A program made the position numbers and the translations under genes. From Leisingera aquaemixtae (GTDB taxonomy: Bacteria; Pseudomonadota; Alphaproteobacteria; Rhodobacterales; Rhodobacteraceae): DNA of 64,000 nucleotides. Positions 54,932 to 64,000 of the stretch are shown here, piece by piece. Location of the stretch: NCBI RefSeq assembly GCF_001458395.1, contig NZ_CYSR01000021.1, positions 124,001 through 188,000 on the forward strand. The letters are read 5' to 3'. The notes below the pieces were generated by a model. It worked only from the letters and a program-made list of their open reading frames with translations, was not told the DNA's origin and made no database searches. Every line of letters starts with the position of its first letter. Within the stretch, counting starts at the first letter, position 1.

Positions 54932-55708
54932 ATGCTGCAATTCGACGAGGAAACCACCCGCGTGCTGGAGGACGCCTATCAGGGCGCCGACATCTCCCGG
55001 CGGCGGCGCGCCAGTTTCGATGCGCTGGCGCCGCAGCCGGGCGACCGGATCCTGGATCTGGGCTGCGGCAACGGCCTGCTGACAGCGGAACTCGCCCGCG
55101 CCACCGGCCCCGCAGGCCATGTCACCGGACTGGACGCCAGCCCCGACATGCTGGCCGCCGCGCGCCAGCGGCTGCAGGGGCGCAGCAACACCACCCTGAC
55201 CGAAAGCGATGCCGCCAGCCTGCCGTTTAAGCCGGAAAGCTTCGACAAGGCGGTGTCGGTGCAGGTGTTCGAATACATCACCAGCCGCCGCCCGGTGCTG
55301 CGCGCCCTCTATTACGTGCTGAAGCCGGACGGCCGCCTGGTGATCGGAGATATACACTTCGACACCTTCGCCTGGCACAGCGACAACCGCGCCCGGATGC
55401 AGCGGTTCATGGATATCTGGGACAGCCACCTGGCCGAACGCGCGGTGCCTGCCCGCTTGCCGGAGGAACTGCGCGACTGCGGTTTTGCCCTCGAATCGAT
55501 GCGGCCCGTCACCCTCTGCGATACCAGCCTGCGCCCCGACGGCCTGGCGGCGGTGATGATCCGCCTGATCCGCGCCTATGCGGTGCAGACAGGGGCCACC
55601 GACGAAGACGACGCCGCCGCCTGGGCGCAGGAGCAGGAGGAGCTGGCGCAAGAGGGCCGGTTCTTCTTCTCCCTCACCCATTTCGTCTGCACCGCCCGGC
55701 GGATCTGA
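54932..55708 (+). CDS. Class I SAM-dependent methyltransferase
   Basis: The 258-aa protein has motif I LDLGCGNGLLTAELA (about 41-55), GLDASPDMLAAARQRL, and LKPDGRLVIGD, the layout of UbiE/Coq5-type and arsenite-type methyltransferases. The C-terminal 90 residues include an FFFSLTHFVC region. It acts on an unknown small-molecule acceptor. GGGGGACC precedes the start. It is divergent from rpiA, and no operon partner is seen. Confidence 0.85.
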   Translation: MLQFDEETTRVLEDAYQGADISRRRRASFDALAPQPGDRILDLGCGNGLLTAELARATGPAGHVTGLDASPDMLAAARQRLQGRSNTTLTESDAASLPFKPESFDKAVSVQVFEYITSRRPVLRALYYVLKPDGRLVIGDIHFDTFAWHSDNRARMQRFMDIWDSHLAERAVPARLPEELRDCGFALESMRPVTLCDTSLRPDGLAAVMIRLIRAYAVQTGATDEDDAAAWAQEQEELAQEGRFFFSLTHFVCTARRI

Positions 55709-56178
55709 CCCGGCATGCGCTGCCCAGGGCAACGGCCAGCCCCCTGCGTCAAGCCCCCCTGTCCCGATCCGGCCGCGCCCCGCGGCATTTCTGAACGCCT
55801 GCGTTGCGGGACTAAGTGAAAATTCGCTGCAAGCTGCCTCAAAGGCGGCAAACTGCGCATTTTGCCTGCGGCGATCCGCTGGAAGGGCGGTTTCCGGACC
55901 TTCACCGCACCTTTTGGCGGCAGTCGATAGGCCGGTTAAGCCGGTTTTCAGAACAGTCAGCTGCGGCGCGCCCCGGATTTCTTATGCCTGGATTTGACCA
56001 TGACGCAGCGGCCGTTGGTTTTACAGGTTTCATGCAATACGCTCTTTCGCAGCTTTCTCCAGAGGACAGCCGGTGGCCTGCGCGCCAAACCAGCCTTGCT
56101 GGAGCAAGATGTAGCTTCCGGGTTCTTGGCGGTGATTGTATTGGACCGCCAAACCCTTGCTTTGAAAGGCCCTGATGC
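55709..56178. other. Intergenic region upstream of the Lrp gene
   Basis: 470 bp between the methyltransferase and Lrp genes, both on the plus strand. Several short frames are open (for example 55816-56175), but none has recognisable protein features. It should carry the Lrp operon promoter; I cannot point to a specific box. Confidence 0.4.
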
Positions 56179-56670
56179 ATGGACAAGTTCAGCCTCGATG
56201 CGACCGATATCCGCATCCTCAGTGCAGTCCAGAAACACGGCCAGCTGAGCAAAACCAAGCTGGCGGAAATCGTCAACTTGTCGCCAACCCCGTGCTGGGC
56301 CCGCCTTGCGAAATTGAAGGCAGCCGGGTTCATACGCGGCTATCACGCCGACATTGCGCTCGACCGGGTCTGCGATTTCACGCAGGTTATCGTGACGGTC
56401 TCGCTGACCCATCACCGCAAGTCTGATTTTGACCGTTTCGAGGGCCATATCCGGAAGCTGGACGCGGTCACCGAATGCATCGCCACAGGCGGTGGCATGG
56501 ATTACGTCCTGAAGGTCTTCACCCCGAGCCTGGCAGCCTTTCAGGAACTGATGGAAACCCTGCTGGCGGTCGAACTGGGGATTGACCGCTACATGACCTA
56601 CATCGTGACGCGCCACGTCAAATCCGCCCAGCCGAATCTCTCCGGCCTGACGGCCAGGCCGGGCAAATGA
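56179..56670 (+). CDS. Lrp/AsnC-family transcriptional regulator
   Basis: The 163-aa protein has the Lrp HTH (DATDIRILSAVQKHGQLSKTKLAEIVNLSPTPCWARLAKLKAAGFI, residues 7-53) and a C-terminal RAM/ligand domain (about 70-150, VTRHVKSAQPN at the end). It is 160 bp upstream of the DmdA-family gene on the same strand and likely regulates that cluster. The ligand could be an amino acid or a methyl-sulfur compound; this is inference. Confidence 0.85.
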   Translation: MDKFSLDATDIRILSAVQKHGQLSKTKLAEIVNLSPTPCWARLAKLKAAGFIRGYHADIALDRVCDFTQVIVTVSLTHHRKSDFDRFEGHIRKLDAVTECIATGGGMDYVLKVFTPSLAAFQELMETLLAVELGIDRYMTYIVTRHVKSAQPNLSGLTARPGK

Positions 56671-56830
56671 CGGACCCCGCCTGAACGGTCTGCCAGCCCG
56701 CCGGCATCAGCCCATTCGGGCTTTCCGCAGCTTGTTTTCAGTCCGCTCCCGGCCTGACTGCGGGGGTAATCCTTCACCCAGTTCAAACAGGCCGCGGCTG
56801 ATCGGGCCGCCGGTGAAAAGGGTGAAAGAC

Positions 56831-57973
56831 ATGACGCAATCAGACGGCTTCGGGTTCGGCACACAGATCCGCAAATCCCCCTATTTCGACGCCACTGTCC
56901 GCTGGGGCGCCAAGGGGTTTTCGGTGTACAACCACATGTACATCCCGCGCGATTTCGGCGATCCGGAGCAGAACTTCTGGAACCTGGTGAACGATGCGAT
57001 CCTGTGCGACGTGGCGGTCGAGCGCCAGGTGGAGATCACCGGCCCGGATGCGGCGGAGTTCGTGCAGATGCTCACACCGCGCGACCTGTCGAAAATGGCC
57101 GTTGGCCAGTGCAAATACATCCTGATCACCAATGCCGACGGCGGCATTCTGAACGACCCGATCCTGCTGCGGCTGGCGGAAAACCACTTCTGGATCTCGC
57201 TGGCGGACAGCGACATCCTGCTGTGGGCGCAAGGCGTGGCGGTGCATTCCGGCATGGATGTCTCCCTCTGCGAACCTGATGTGTCGCCGCTGCAGCTGCA
57301 AGGCCCGAAGTCCGGCGAGATCATGCGCGCGCTGTTCGGCGACAGCATCATGGACCTGAAATACTACTGGCTGCGCGAGGTTGATCTGGACGGCATTCCG
57401 CTGATCGTGTCGCGCACCGGGTGGTCCAGCGAGCTGGGCTATGAGCTGTACCTGCAGGACGGGTCGCGCGGCGGCGAGCTGTGGGAAAAAATCATGGCGG
57501 CGGGCCAGCCCTTTGGCCTGCAGCCGGGCCACACCTCCTCGATCCGGCGGATCGAAGGCGGCATGCTGTCCTATCACGCTGATGCCGACATCCACACCAA
57601 CCCCTTTGAGCTCGGGTTTGACCGGCTGGTGGATCTCGGCATGGAAGCCGGTTTCATCGGCAAGGAAGCTCTGCGCCGCATCAAGGAGAAAGGTGTCAGC
57701 CGCAAACAGGTAGGGCTGGTTATCGAGTGTGAACCGCTGAAAGGCCCCAACACCACCTTCTGGCCGATCACCAAAGATGGCGGCACCGTCGGCAAGGTGA
57801 CTTCGGCCGTCTACTCGCCGCGCCTTGAGAAGAACATCGCACTGGCGATGGTCTCGGCAGGGAGTTCTGAACTGGGCACCGAAGTCGAAGTGAAGACTGC
57901 CAGCGGCCCGGCAAAGGCCACAATTGTCGAAATCCCCTTCTACGACCCCAAAAAATCGCTCGCAGCAAGCTAA
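56831..57973 (+). CDS. DmdA-family GcvT-like demethylase (putative DMSP demethylase)
   Basis: The 380-aa protein belongs to the GcvT/aminomethyltransferase fold and closely follows DmdA in landmarks: GFSVYNHMYIP, ACERQVEI-like AVERQVEITGPDA, LTPRDLSKM, GGILNDP, FWISLADSDILLWA, EPDVSPLQLQGPK, SGWSS-like TGWSSELGYELYL, RIEGGMLSYHAD. DmdA transfers a methyl from dimethylsulfoniopropionate to tetrahydrofolate. Genes for OsmC, enoyl-CoA hydratase and acyl-CoA ligase follow, fitting sulfur-compound catabolism, but I cannot exclude another methyl donor. The start is at an ATG 12 codons before the usual conserved region. Confidence 0.6.
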   Translation: MTQSDGFGFGTQIRKSPYFDATVRWGAKGFSVYNHMYIPRDFGDPEQNFWNLVNDAILCDVAVERQVEITGPDAAEFVQMLTPRDLSKMAVGQCKYILITNADGGILNDPILLRLAENHFWISLADSDILLWAQGVAVHSGMDVSLCEPDVSPLQLQGPKSGEIMRALFGDSIMDLKYYWLREVDLDGIPLIVSRTGWSSELGYELYLQDGSRGGELWEKIMAAGQPFGLQPGHTSSIRRIEGGMLSYHADADIHTNPFELGFDRLVDLGMEAGFIGKEALRRIKEKGVSRKQVGLVIECEPLKGPNTTFWPITKDGGTVGKVTSAVYSPRLEKNIALAMVSAGSSELGTEVEVKTASGPAKATIVEIPFYDPKKSLAAS

Positions 57974-57996
57974 CGCCAGAACGAGGACTTACGGAA

Positions 57997-58446
57997 ATGT
58001 CGGATATTTCGATCGATCTGCACTGGCATCGCATTGAGCCTGAGCTCAAGCCCGGCGCCTACACGGCCGAGCATACCGTTCAGCTCAACAACGGCTACGA
58101 CGTGCAAGTGGACGCCGCCCCCGATTATGGCGGCGACCCCAGCTGCACCAATCCCGAGCAGGCGCTGGCCTCGGCGCTGTCCAGCTGTCACATGCTGACC
58201 TTTCTTGCTCTGGCCGCCAAGGCCGGCTGGCCGGTGGCCAGCTACCATGATCATGTGGTGGCGCATCTGGGCAAGAACCCGAAGGGCAAGATGTCGGTGA
58301 ACCGCTTGGATATGCACCCGGTGGTGCGTTTCGACACCGGCTTTCAGGTCAATGATGCGGAACTGGCGCAAATGCAGGACCGGGCGCACCGGTACTGTTT
58401 CATCGCCAATACACTGGCTGACTTCGTCGAGATCAACGTTCACTGA
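57997..58446 (+). CDS. OsmC-family protein
   Basis: The 149-aa protein has the OsmC fold with its two Cys: ALSSCHMLTFLALAAK (near residue 68) and RYCFIANTL (near 134). OsmC/Ohr enzymes reduce organic hydroperoxides through these cysteines. It starts 23 bp after the DmdA-like gene and is followed by the hydratase gene 23 bp later, so it belongs to the same operon. It may protect against reactive sulfur or peroxide by-products; this is inference. Confidence 0.85.
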   Translation: MSDISIDLHWHRIEPELKPGAYTAEHTVQLNNGYDVQVDAAPDYGGDPSCTNPEQALASALSSCHMLTFLALAAKAGWPVASYHDHVVAHLGKNPKGKMSVNRLDMHPVVRFDTGFQVNDAELAQMQDRAHRYCFIANTLADFVEINVH

Positions 58447-58469
58447 CCCTCAAAACAGGAGAGAGCCCC

Positions 58470-59270
58470 GTGCAAGACACCGATATCCTGCTGCGCGATC
58501 TGGATGACGCCGGCATCTTGCGTCTGACCCTGAACGATGCCGGGCGGCGCAATGCCCTGTCCGAAGCGATGCTGGCGGCACTGGCTGCAGCCTTTGCCGA
58601 AGCGGGGGAAAACCCGCAGGTGCGCGTTGTCATCCTGGCGGCAAACGGCCCGGCCTTTTGCGCCGGGCATGATCTGAAAGAGATGACCGCCGGACGCGCG
58701 GCTGCGGACGGCGGGCGGGCCTATTTTGCCAAGGTGATGGCGATGTGCTCTGCCACCATGCAGGCGATTGTGAACTGCCCCAAACCAGTGATTGCCGAGG
58801 TCACGGGGATCGCCACTGCGGCGGGCTGCCAACTGGTGGCCAGCTGTGACCTGGCCGTTGCGGCGGATACCGCGCAGTTCAGCACACCGGGGGTGCATAT
58901 CGGCCTGTTCTGCTCGACGCCGATGGTGGCCCTGTCGCGCAATGTCACCAGCAAGCATGCAATAGAAATGCTGCTGACCGGCGACATGACCCCGGCCCGG
59001 CGGGCAGAGGAGATCGGCCTGATCAACCGCGCCGTTCCGCCCGCAGGGCTGCGGGAGGCCACGATGGAAATGGCCCGCAAGATCGCGTCCAAGTCGGTGA
59101 TGACCCTGGCCACCGGCAAACGCGCCTTTTATGCGCAGCGGGAAATGCCCCTGACCGACGCCTATACCTATGCTTCAGGTGTGATGGTGGACAACATGCT
59201 CGCCCGCGATGCCGAAGAGGGCATCAGCGCCTTCCTCGAAAAACGCAGCCCCCAATGGCAGGATCACTAA
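58470..59270 (+). CDS. Enoyl-CoA hydratase family protein
   Basis: The 266-aa crotonase has LAANGPAFCAGHDLKEM (oxyanion-hole segment) and GIATAAGCQLVASCDLAVAADTAQFSTPGVHIGLFCSTP. In a DmdA context a crotonase such as DmdD hydrates methylthioacryloyl-CoA; whether this protein has that role cannot be judged from motifs, and its closest style is the EchA/ECHDC3 group. The ligase starts 4 bp after its stop. Confidence 0.87.
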   Translation: MQDTDILLRDLDDAGILRLTLNDAGRRNALSEAMLAALAAAFAEAGENPQVRVVILAANGPAFCAGHDLKEMTAGRAAADGGRAYFAKVMAMCSATMQAIVNCPKPVIAEVTGIATAAGCQLVASCDLAVAADTAQFSTPGVHIGLFCSTPMVALSRNVTSKHAIEMLLTGDMTPARRAEEIGLINRAVPPAGLREATMEMARKIASKSVMTLATGKRAFYAQREMPLTDAYTYASGVMVDNMLARDAEEGISAFLEKRSPQWQDH

Positions 59271-59274
59271 GATC

Positions 59275-60909
59275 ATGACGGACAACCTGTACAACACCGG
59301 TCTGGACCGCACCCCCGCGAACTATCAGCCGCTGACACCGCTGACCTTCCTGGAACGCGCCGCCAGCGTCTTTCCGGACCGCACGGCCATCGTGCATGGG
59401 ACCCTGCGGCGCAACTATGCAGAGTTTTACGCGCGCTCGCGGCGGCTTGCTTCTGCCCTGGCCAAGAACGGCATCACCCGCGGCGACACCGTGTCGGCGC
59501 TGCTGCCCAACACGCCGGCGATGCTGGAGTGCCATTACGGCGTGCCGATGTGCGGCGCAGTGCTGCACTCAATCAACACCCGCCTGGATGCGGCGGTGAT
59601 CGCGTTTCAGCTTGACCACGCGATGTCGAAGCTGGTGATCGTCGACAGCGAATTCATGCCGCTGATGCAGGAGGCGCTGGCGCTTGCCAAAGTGTCGCCG
59701 GTCCTGATTCAGTACGGCGATCCTGAGTATGACGGCGCGAAGACAGACGTGGAGGCCGCTGACTACGAGGTGTTCCTGACCCGCGGCAACCCCGATTTCA
59801 ACTGGCTGATGCCGGAAGACGAATGGGATGCGATCTCGATCAACTACACCTCCGGCACCACCGGCGACCCCAAGGGCGTGGTCTCGCACCACCGGGGCGC
59901 CTATCTGCTGGCGCAGGGCAACGCGCTAACCACCTCGATGCAGAAACACGCGGTCTATCTCTGGACCCTGCCGATGTTCCACTGCAACGGCTGGTGTTTC
60001 CCCTGGACTTTGTCCGCCATCGCCGGCACCCATGTGTGTCTGCGGCAGGTGCGGGCAGAACCGATCTGGAACGCTCTTGCAGACGAGGGGGTAACCCACC
60101 TGTGCGGCGCCCCCATCGTGATGTCGCTGCTGATCTCGGCACCGGAGGAGGCGAAACGCGATCTCGCCGAGCAAGTGCAGTTCTTCACCGCCGCCGCGCC
60201 GCCGCCCGAAAGCCTGCTGGCCGGGATGAAGGCCGCAGGCTTCGACGTGACCCATCTGTACGGGCTGACGGAAACCTACGGTCCTGCGGTGGTCAATGAC
60301 TGGCACAGCGGCTGGTCGGATCTGCCGCCTGCCGAACAGGCCGCACTGAAGGCGCGCCAGGGCGTGCGCTACCTGCCGCTGGAACAGCTGGATGTGCTGG
60401 ACCCGGAGACGATGCGGCCGGTACCGCGCGACGGCCAGACCATGGGCGAGGTCATGTTCCGCGGCAATGTCGTGATGAAGGGCTATTTCCGCAATCCCAA
60501 GGCCACTGAGGAGGCCTTTGCCAGCGGCTGGTTCCACTCCGGCGATCTGGGTGTCATGCACCCCGACGGCTATATCCAGCTCAAGGACCGGTCCAAAGAC
60601 ATCATCATCTCGGGCGGCGAGAACATCTCCTCGATCGAGGTCGAAGAGGCGCTTTACCGCCACCCTGCGGTTGCGGTGGCTGCTGTGGTGGCAATGCCGC
60701 ATGAAAAATGGGGTGAAACCCCCTGTGCCTTTGTCGAACTGGCGAAGGGGCACGAGGCGGACGCAGAAACCTTGCGCAGCTGGTGCCGCGACCACCTTGC
60801 GCCTTACAAAGTCCCCGGGAAGTTTATCTTCACGGCCATCCCAAGAACTTCAACCGGGAAGATCCAGAAATTCACCCTGCGCGAGCAGGCAAGGGAAATC
60901 GCGTCCTGA
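59275..60909 (+). CDS. AMP-forming acyl-CoA ligase (DmdB/medium-chain type)
   Basis: The 544-aa protein has YTSGTTGDPKGVVSHHRGA (P-loop), GLTETYGPAVVNDW, the TGD-like SGDLGVMHPDGYIQLKDRSKDII, and IPRTSTGKIQKF with the catalytic Lys. The start MTDNLYNTGLDRTPANYQPLTPLTFLER is typical of the DmdB/FadD3-like ligases that activate 3-methylmercaptopropionate or medium-chain acids. As the last gene of the Lrp-controlled cluster it would supply the CoA ester. Confidence 0.83.
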   Translation: MTDNLYNTGLDRTPANYQPLTPLTFLERAASVFPDRTAIVHGTLRRNYAEFYARSRRLASALAKNGITRGDTVSALLPNTPAMLECHYGVPMCGAVLHSINTRLDAAVIAFQLDHAMSKLVIVDSEFMPLMQEALALAKVSPVLIQYGDPEYDGAKTDVEAADYEVFLTRGNPDFNWLMPEDEWDAISINYTSGTTGDPKGVVSHHRGAYLLAQGNALTTSMQKHAVYLWTLPMFHCNGWCFPWTLSAIAGTHVCLRQVRAEPIWNALADEGVTHLCGAPIVMSLLISAPEEAKRDLAEQVQFFTAAAPPPESLLAGMKAAGFDVTHLYGLTETYGPAVVNDWHSGWSDLPPAEQAALKARQGVRYLPLEQLDVLDPETMRPVPRDGQTMGEVMFRGNVVMKGYFRNPKATEEAFASGWFHSGDLGVMHPDGYIQLKDRSKDIIISGGENISSIEVEEALYRHPAVAVAAVVAMPHEKWGETPCAFVELAKGHEADAETLRSWCRDHLAPYKVPGKFIFTAIPRTSTGKIQKFTLREQAREIAS

Positions 60910-61144
60910 CCAGGGGCGCAGAACTTCGGCCAATGGCGGCTTTACACAGTTCCTACGCGTTCATTTCTCGCGCAGCATCAGGTACTCTCGGGCTCTGAAC
61001 ACCCTTTTACCGCGTTGGGCCTGAACGGCTTCTTTCCGCCGCTTCAGGCCCCGCCTGCCAAACATGCATCACAAAGGCGGGTTTCCTATTGGAAACGCCG
61101 GAAACGGACACATATTCCGCACGTCTGCGTCATAATACTGCGTC

Positions 61145-61852
61145 ATGAAACCCGAGTACCGCCTGCACTACGCCCCCGACAATGCCTCACTGGTCATCCG
61201 GCTGGTGCTGGAGGAGCTTGGCCAGCCCTATGAAACCCTGCTGGTCGACCGCAGGGCCGAGGCGCAGAACAGCCCCGCCTACCGGGCGCTGAACCCGAAC
61301 GGGCTGATCCCGGTGCTGGAAACCCCGGACGGGCCGCTGTTTGAAACCGCCGCCATCCTCCTGTGGCTGTCCGAACGCCACGGCGCGATGGCGCCGCAGC
61401 CCGGCAGCGCGGACCGCGCCGCCTTCCTGAAATGGCTGGTCTTTGTCTCCAACACCCTGCACGCCGACCTGCGGATGCTGTTCTACCCGGAGAAATACAT
61501 CGGCCCGGAGCAGGCGCATAAGGCGCAGCTGCAAACCGTGCTGCGCCAGCGGCTGCACCAGCATCTGACCAACCTCGATCAGGCCGCCGCCGCCCGACCC
61601 GCTTGGCTTGGTGCGCCGCAGCCCTCGGTTCTGGACTATTACCTGGCTTGCCAGATACGCTGGATGGCGCTCTACCCTGCGCAGGCCGACAAATCCTGGT
61701 TCACCCTGGCCCATTACCCCAGCCTGCAGCGCCTCTGCGCCGCACTGGAACACCGTCCCGCCGTTGCCGTGTCGCGCGAGGCCGAGGGCCTCGGCGCCAC
61801 CCCGTTCACATCTCCGGCCTACGCCAATCCCCCAGAAGGATCAGCCACCTGA
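61145..61852 (+). CDS. Glutathione S-transferase
   Basis: The 235-aa protein has a thioredoxin N-domain (YAPDNASLVIRLVLEELGQPYE, lacking an obvious CxxC) and NPNGLIPVLETPDGPLFETAAILLWLSERHG for glutathione binding. The helical C-domain has FLKWLVFVSNTLHADLRMLFYPEKY. It detoxifies electrophiles or reduces disulfides. Its stop codon overlaps the sdaA start by one base (TGATG), so the two are translated together, an uncommon pairing. Confidence 0.85.
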   Translation: MKPEYRLHYAPDNASLVIRLVLEELGQPYETLLVDRRAEAQNSPAYRALNPNGLIPVLETPDGPLFETAAILLWLSERHGAMAPQPGSADRAAFLKWLVFVSNTLHADLRMLFYPEKYIGPEQAHKAQLQTVLRQRLHQHLTNLDQAAAARPAWLGAPQPSVLDYYLACQIRWMALYPAQADKSWFTLAHYPSLQRLCAALEHRPAVAVSREAEGLGATPFTSPAYANPPEGSAT

Positions 61853-63225
61853 TGTTCCTCTCCGTTTTCGACATGTTCAAGGTGGGCATCGGCCCGTCGT
61901 CCTCCCACACCATGGGGCCGATGGTTGCCGCCGCGCGCTTCCTCGACATGATGCGCGCCTCGCCCTTTGAATTCCACGGGTTGCGCGCCTCGCTGCACGG
62001 CTCGCTTGCCTTCACCGGCGTCGGCCACGCCACCGACCGCGCCACCATCCTCGGCCTCGGCGGCTTTGTTGCCCATGACTACGATGACGAGAAGGCAGAG
62101 GCCTTCCTGGCGGAGCTGAACAAGACCCATAAGATGCACCCCGAGGGGCTGGGCGAACTGCATTTTGACCCCAAGGCCGACATGATCTTCGACTATGATC
62201 ACGCGCTGCCGGGCCATGCCAACGGCATGATCCTGATGGCCACCGATGCCCAGGGCGATGTGATCCTGAAACAGGTGTTCTACTCGATCGGCGGCGGTTT
62301 TGTCGTCACCGAGGAGGAACTGGCCGCAGGCAAGGCGACCGACGAGGGCGACCCGGTGCCCTACCCGTTCAAATCCGCCGCCGAAATGCTGGAGATGGCC
62401 AAGGCCAGCGGCAAGTCGATCGCCGAGATGAAGCGCGCCAACGAGATTTCCCGCGGCTGCTCCGAGAGCCTCGCCAAGGGCACCGCCCGGATCTGGCAGG
62501 TGATGAACGACTGCATCAACCGCGGGCTGGAGCGCGACGGCATCCTGCCCGGCGGCCTCAAGGTGCGCCGCCGGGCCAAGGGCATCTATGACGCGCTGAT
62601 GGCGGAACGCGGCCTGAACCAGACCGCGCCGCACACCATCAACGACTGGATGAGCGTCTACGCGATGGCGGTGAACGAAGAGAACGCGGCCGGCGGCCAG
62701 GTCGTGACCGCCCCCACCAACGGCGCCGCAGGCACCCTGCCCGCGGTGATCCGCTACTACCTCGACCATGTTCCGGGCGCGTCTGAGGCCCATGTCGAGG
62801 ACTTCCTGCTGACCGCCGCCGCAATTGCCGGCCTGGTCAAGTACAACGCGTCTATCTCTGGCGCCGAGGCCGGCTGCCAGGCAGAGGTCGGCTCTGCCGC
62901 CGCGATGTCCGCCGCGGGCCTCTGCGCGGTGATGGGCGGCACGCCCGAACAGGTGGAAAACGCCGCCGAGATCGCATTGGAGCATCACCTGGGCATGACC
63001 TGCGATCCCGTAAAGGGGCTGGTGCAGGTCCCCTGCATCGAACGCAACGGTCTGGCGGCAATCAAGGCGGTCTCCGCCGCGTCTCTTGCCTTGCGCGGCG
63101 ACGGCCAGCACTTCGTGCCGCTGGACGCCTGCATCGAGACCATGCGCCAGACCGGCGCCGACATGCATGACAAGTACAAGGAAACCTCGCTCGGCGGCCT
63201 GGCGGTGAACGTGCCGAACTGCTGA
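61852..63225 (+). CDS. sdaA: L-serine ammonia-lyase (dehydratase), single-chain
   Basis: The 457-aa protein starts [24 protein letters not shown] and contains [22 protein letters not shown] with cysteines that hold the [4Fe-4S] cluster. It turns L-serine into pyruvate and ammonia. Both the alpha and beta halves are present in one chain, as in proteobacterial SdaA/B. A GST gene overlaps its start, and a structured spacer with hairpins follows its end. Confidence 0.92.
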   Translation: MFLSVFDMFKVGIGPSSSHTMGPMVAAARFLDMMRASPFEFHGLRASLHGSLAFTGVGHATDRATILGLGGFVAHDYDDEKAEAFLAELNKTHKMHPEGLGELHFDPKADMIFDYDHALPGHANGMILMATDAQGDVILKQVFYSIGGGFVVTEEELAAGKATDEGDPVPYPFKSAAEMLEMAKASGKSIAEMKRANEISRGCSESLAKGTARIWQVMNDCINRGLERDGILPGGLKVRRRAKGIYDALMAERGLNQTAPHTINDWMSVYAMAVNEENAAGGQVVTAPTNGAAGTLPAVIRYYLDHVPGASEAHVEDFLLTAAAIAGLVKYNASISGAEAGCQAEVGSAAAMSAAGLCAVMGGTPEQVENAAEIALEHHLGMTCDPVKGLVQVPCIERNGLAAIKAVSAASLALRGDGQHFVPLDACIETMRQTGADMHDKYKETSLGGLAVNVPNC

Positions 63226-63257
63226 GTTTTCCCGCTTTCCTGCAAGGTTAGCTCTAC

Positions 63258-63347
63258 ACAAGGCCCGGGCCTGACCTTGGGAAGGTGCGAATGCGCCTTC
63301 CCGAGGGGAGTGAAGGCCGTCTCGGAAACACTCCGGGGGAGTGTTTC
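63258..63347 (+). terminator. Hairpins downstream of sdaA
   Basis: Three stems follow the sdaA stop: CAAGG...CCTTG at about 63258-63281, GGGAAGG...CCTTCCC at about 63280-63303, and a perfect 10-bp GAAACACTCC stem (loop GGG) at 63325-63347. T tracts are short, so termination is plausible but unproven. Confidence 0.45.
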
Positions 63348-63476
63348 AGGCCCGAACGGGCGGAGCCCAAGGCGCGGGCCGTGCCGCTGCGCGACACGCC
63401 CCCAAAGGGCGCAACACCACTCCTTTCCCCGCAACTCCAGCTTGCGCCGCAGACCGCGCAGGCCTAGCGTGGCGCC

Positions 63477-64000
63477 ATGACACAGGACCGGCCCCTCCTC
63501 GGCATCGCCTTGATGCTGGGCTTCTGCATGGTGATCCCGCTGGGCGACGCCATCGCCAAACTGCTGACCAACCGGGTGCCGGTTGCCCAGATCGTCTTCA
63601 TCCGCTTTGCCGCCCAGGCCGCGATCCTGCTGCCGCTGGCTCTGGCCCTGCGCCTGCCGCTCAGCCTGTCGCGCCGGGTGGCGCCGCTCCTGTTCCTGCG
63701 CACGCTGCTGCAGATGGGCGGCATCGCCGCCATGTTCACCGCCTTCCGCTACCTGCCCCTGGCCGACGCGGTGGCAATTGCCTTCGTGATGCCCTTCCTG
63801 ATGCTCCTGCTGGGCAAATATGTCCTGCACGAGAACGTCGGCCTGCACCGCCTCGGCGCCTGCGTCGTCGGCTTCACCGGCACTCTGCTGGTCATTCAGC
63901 CCAGCTTTGCCGCGGTCGGCTGGAACGCGCTCTGGCCGCTCCTGGTGGCGGTGATCTTTGCCCTCTTCATGCTGATCACCCGCAAGATCGCCAAGGAAAC
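63477..64000 (+). CDS. DMT-superfamily permease, N-terminal part (cut by window edge)
   Basis: From the ATG at 63477 an open frame runs off the window end, giving 174 residues: MTQDRPLLGIALMLGFCMVIPLGDAIAKLL, then several hydrophobic helices, with LPLADAVAIAFVMPFLMLLLGK typical of EamA permeases. The frame lacks a stop inside the window. The substrate is unknown. It is the second DMT permease in the window, not closely similar to the one at 35184. Confidence 0.8.
   Translation, partial: MTQDRPLLGIALMLGFCMVIPLGDAIAKLLTNRVPVAQIVFIRFAAQAAILLPLALALRLPLSLSRRVAPLLFLRTLLQMGGIAAMFTAFRYLPLADAVAIAFVMPFLMLLLGKYVLHENVGLHRLGACVVGFTGTLLVIQPSFAAVGWNALWPLLVAVIFALFMLITRKIAKE

Overview
This GC-rich window reads as chromosomal DNA of a marine roseobacter-type alphaproteobacterium (order Rhodobacterales, most like Leisingera or Phaeobacter). 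The indicators are the style of the housekeeping genes (FtsY, YciB, XseA, PurD, HflKC-DegP, RpiA, LysC, PtsP, FolE2), a SAM-II riboswitch in front of metZ, an alphaproteobacterial LexA box (GTTC-N7-GTTC), a DmdA-type gene, an aminobenzoyl-CoA cluster and a DUF1217 protein. There are two tRNA genes, Gly(TCC) and Cys(GCA). I see no rRNA operon and no CRISPR array.

Layout. 1-8.6 kb: ordinary core and accessory metabolism (DUF2182 membrane protein, phosphodiesterase-like enzyme, hydrolase, acyl-CoA synthetase, ABC exporter, tRNA-Gly, CbiX-like protein). 8.75-15.02 kb: a small integrative element in the 3' end of tRNA-Cys, bounded by a 17-bp direct repeat. It carries a tyrosine integrase, a protein with family-A-polymerase-like motifs, a serine resolvase beside a palindromic candidate site, a two-gene PIN-domain module and a small Cys/His-rich exported protein. 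15.1-22.4 kb: a tightly overlapping operon for CoA-dependent aerobic degradation of 2-aminobenzoate or a related aromatic acid, with its own MarR regulator and a 28-bp near-palindrome upstream. 22.5-41.5 kb: mostly core genes (PtsP, LysC, TrkH, FolE2, MetZ with riboswitch and terminator, GST, YciB, DMT permease, FtsY, YhhN, XseA, PurD), plus a phasin/H1-like protein and a BesD-like Fe/2OG enzyme.

41.5-48.3 kb: a looser region with GC-rich hairpin-filled spacers, a DUF1217 repeat protein, an FG-GAP-like protein, a [2Fe-2S] ferredoxin, an OB-fold gene under a LexA box that looks like a DnaE2 C-terminal remnant, a PG-binding lipoprotein, a Crp/Fnr regulator and a methyltransferase. 48.3-54.8 kb: the envelope-proteolysis cluster hflK-hflC-DUF2065-degP, then gor and rpiA. 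56.2-60.9 kb: Lrp regulator plus a DmdA-family/OsmC/enoyl-CoA hydratase/acyl-CoA ligase operon suggestive of DMSP or related methyl-sulfur metabolism. 61.1-64 kb: GST overlapping sdaA, and the start of a DMT-family permease cut by the window edge.

The most unusual material is the 6.3-kb tRNA-Cys element, mainly its polymerase-like protein and PIN pair. Next come the SOS-box-driven DnaE2 remnant and the run of contiguous perfect stem-loops at 47.5 kb. All functional statements come from reading the sequence; no database search was run.
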